DNA from: Planotetraspora sp. A-T 1434
GTDB taxonomy: Bacteria > Actinomycetota > Actinomycetes > Streptosporangiales > Streptosporangiaceae
Assembly (NCBI RefSeq): GCF_025420585.1
Contig: NZ_JAOEGB010000023.1
Span: 81,156-145,155 of the forward strand
Reading direction: 5' to 3'
Length of the DNA: 64,000 nt
Positions 62,604-64,000 of the stretch are shown here, in pieces. The notes below the pieces were generated by a model that was not told the DNA's origin, ran no database searches, and saw nothing but the letters and a program-made list of their open reading frames with translations. The stretch's first letter is position 1. Every line of letters starts with the position of its first letter. The translations under genes and the position numbers were made by a program.

Positions 62604-64000
62604 GCCGGCCGCCGAAGTCCGGCAGACGCACATCCACGGTTCGGTTTACGGGTTCGTCCAGGGCGACCACAACACGGTGACGATCGTCTTGAACGGTGAG
62701 CCACGCACGGTCCCGTTCCTGGCCCCGCCTCCCGCGGCGCACCCTTTCATCGGGCGCGATGAGGTGGTCGCGGCGGTCAGGGAGCGGCTCCTGGCCGGCG
62801 GCACCACCGCCCTGAGCGCTCTGAACGGCCTGCCGGGCGTCGGGAAGACCGCGCTGGCGGTCGTCCTCGCGCACGATCCCGCCATGCTCTCCCGGTACGC
62901 CGACGGCGTGCTGTGGGCGGGCCTGGGACGGACCCCCGACGTGGTCGCGAGCCTCGCGGCCTGGGGCGCGGCGCTCGGGGTGGCGGCACAGGATGTGCCG
63001 GCCCCGGCCGGCGTCGAAGAATGGGCGCGCGCCGTCCACGCGGCGATCGGGCTGCGGCGCATGCTGCTCGTCGTGGACGACGCCTGGACGGCCGAGGCGG
63101 CCTTGGCGTTCCGGCTCGGCGGGCCCAACTGCGCCCGGTTGCTGACGACCAGGGTCCCGGAGGTGGCCGCCCGATTCGCCGGGGACGCGGTCTGCCGAAT
63201 CTCCGAACTCGAGGAGGCGGACGGCCTGCTCCTGCTCGAGGCGCTCGCCGGAACGGCCGAAGACGAGCGGGACGCGATGCGCGAACTGGTCCGTCTCGCG
63301 GGCGGGCTGCCTCTGGCGCTCACGCTCATGGGGGGATACCTCCGGGTTCGCACGGCGGGTGGCCGCCGGGAGCGTCTGCGGCGCGCCATCGAAGAGTTGG
63401 GGACGGCACGGGAGCGGTTGCGCCTCGCCCAGCCGCAGAGCCCGATCGAGAGGCATCCGAGTCTGCCCCTGCACGTCCCGCTCTCGCTGCTCGCCGTGCT
63501 GGAAGTGAGCGCCGCCCGGTTGCGCCCGTCCGCCAGGAGGACACTCACCGCACTCGGCTGTTTTCCGTCCAAGCCGAGCACGTTCAGCACCGCCGCCGCC
63601 CTGGCCGTCGGCGGCGGGACCGAGGATGACCTCGACGAGCTGTCCGACGCCGGTCTGGTGGAGGCGAGCGGCGCCGACCGGCACACGCTGCACCAGACGG
63701 TGAGCGACTACGCCCGGGACGGTCAACCCGCGGAAGCGGAGGCGGCCGGGCTGCGGCTCATCCGGTTCTTCGTCGCGTTCTTGGAGGGCGAAGTGGGCGG
63801 GGACCCCGACGGCATCGACCAGGAGCTCTCCAACATCAGGGAGGCCCTGCGGCTCGCGCACGAGCAGGGACGACGCGAGGATCTCGTGCGCGGGATGCGC
63901 GCGGCCTTCCCCCTCCTGGAGGGGCGCGGTCTCTACAAGATGGCGGAGACCCATCTGCGGCACTCGATCGCCGCCGCGCGGGATCTCGCCGACCCCGCCG
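62590..64000 (+). CDS. NB-ARC/NLR-type ATPase with N-terminal amyloid-type motif, partial
   Basis: At least 470 codons; the gene runs off the window. ATG 62590 overlaps the effector's end by 14 bases. Residues 14-34 carry 'HIHGSVYGFVQGDHNTVTIV', the same motif as the effector's C-terminus. NB-ARC follows: P-loop 'GLPGVGKT' at residues 80-87, Walker B 'RMLLVVDDAW', sensor 'ARLLTTRVPEVAARF' and the GLPL-type 'GGLPLALTLMGGYL'. A winged-helix region ('TALGCFPSKPSTFSTAAALA') and a TPR-like start ('NIREALRLAHEQGRREDL') come next. It should oligomerise upon a trigger and expose the motif. Confidence 0.85.
   Translation, partial: MTTPEPAAEVRQTHIHGSVYGFVQGDHNTVTIVLNGEPRTVPFLAPPPAAHPFIGRDEVVAAVRERLLAGGTTALSALNGLPGVGKTALAVVLAHDPAMLSRYADGVLWAGLGRTPDVVASLAAWGAALGVAAQDVPAPAGVEEWARAVHAAIGLRRMLLVVDDAWTAEAALAFRLGGPNCARLLTTRVPEVAARFAGDAVCRISELEEADGLLLLEALAGTAEDERDAMRELVRLAGGLPLALTLMGGYLRVRTAGGRRERLRRAIEELGTARERLRLAQPQSPIERHPSLPLHVPLSLLAVLEVSAARLRPSARRTLTALGCFPSKPSTFSTAAALAVGGGTEDDLDELSDAGLVEASGADRHTLHQTVSDYARDGQPAEAEAAGLRLIRFFVAFLEGEVGGDPDGIDQELSNIREALRLAHEQGRREDLVRGMRAAFPLLEGRGLYKMAETHLRHSIAAARDLADPA

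Overview
High-GC actinobacterial chromosome segment. The codon use, the SARP regulators, the SAV_5884/MvdD-like ATP-grasp RiPP locus, the TIGR02677-TIGR02680 (Wadjet-like) island and the NLR-type ATPase all fit a large-genome filamentous actinomycete, perhaps of the Streptosporangiaceae type. No rRNA, tRNA or marker gene is present, so the genus is not determined. No CRISPR array, tRNA or replication origin was seen.

Layout. 1-4950: a glycan-degrading run on + (3' end of a GH38 alpha-mannosidase, a GH2 beta-galactosidase, a GH110-type beta-helix alpha-galactosidase). 5058-10283: minus-strand genes: an isochorismatase-fold protein lacking catalytic residues, a lipoprotein, a MarR regulator with a probable regulon (43-aa ORF, LLM flavin oxidoreductase, F420/NADP reductase) marked by paired TTGACATGTCAA operators, and a PEBP lipoprotein; remnants of a transposase and a flavoprotein lie between them. 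10459-17202: two paralogous AfsR/SARP regulators flanking a 47-aa secreted peptide with a repeated TGDPSQW and a 112-aa secreted protein. 17273-25736: ABC-F protein and XRE-cupin regulator, a divergent TrxR-like/methyltransferase fusion, and metabolic genes. 25966-28251: a compact RiPP locus (precursor, attenuator-like hairpin, ATP-grasp ligase, PpiC/SurA-like maturation protein). 28396-36482: unknown membrane proteins and a two-component system divergent from an ABC exporter. 37058-41597: polysaccharide operon (GT2, GH26 lipoprotein, GT39-like). 41709-50179: a KdpD-like sensor fragment and JetA-JetB-JetC genes without a recognisable nuclease gene jetD. 50713-56838: an aromatic-ring degradation cluster interrupted by a decayed IS1182-type transposase. 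57387-60383: a type VII-like export-associated trio. 60442-62061: DUF574 methyltransferase and an unknown protein. 62214-64000: a two-gene overlapping pair in which a small Bell-like protein and an NB-ARC ATPase share a G-x-V-x-GFVQGDH-x-x-V motif, the arrangement expected of a bacterial amyloid-signalling immune/cell-death system; the ATPase runs off the window.

The best candidates for undescribed biology are the Bell-like/NLR amyloid-motif pair, the Jet operon without its nuclease, the repeat peptide between the two SARPs, and the RiPP locus.
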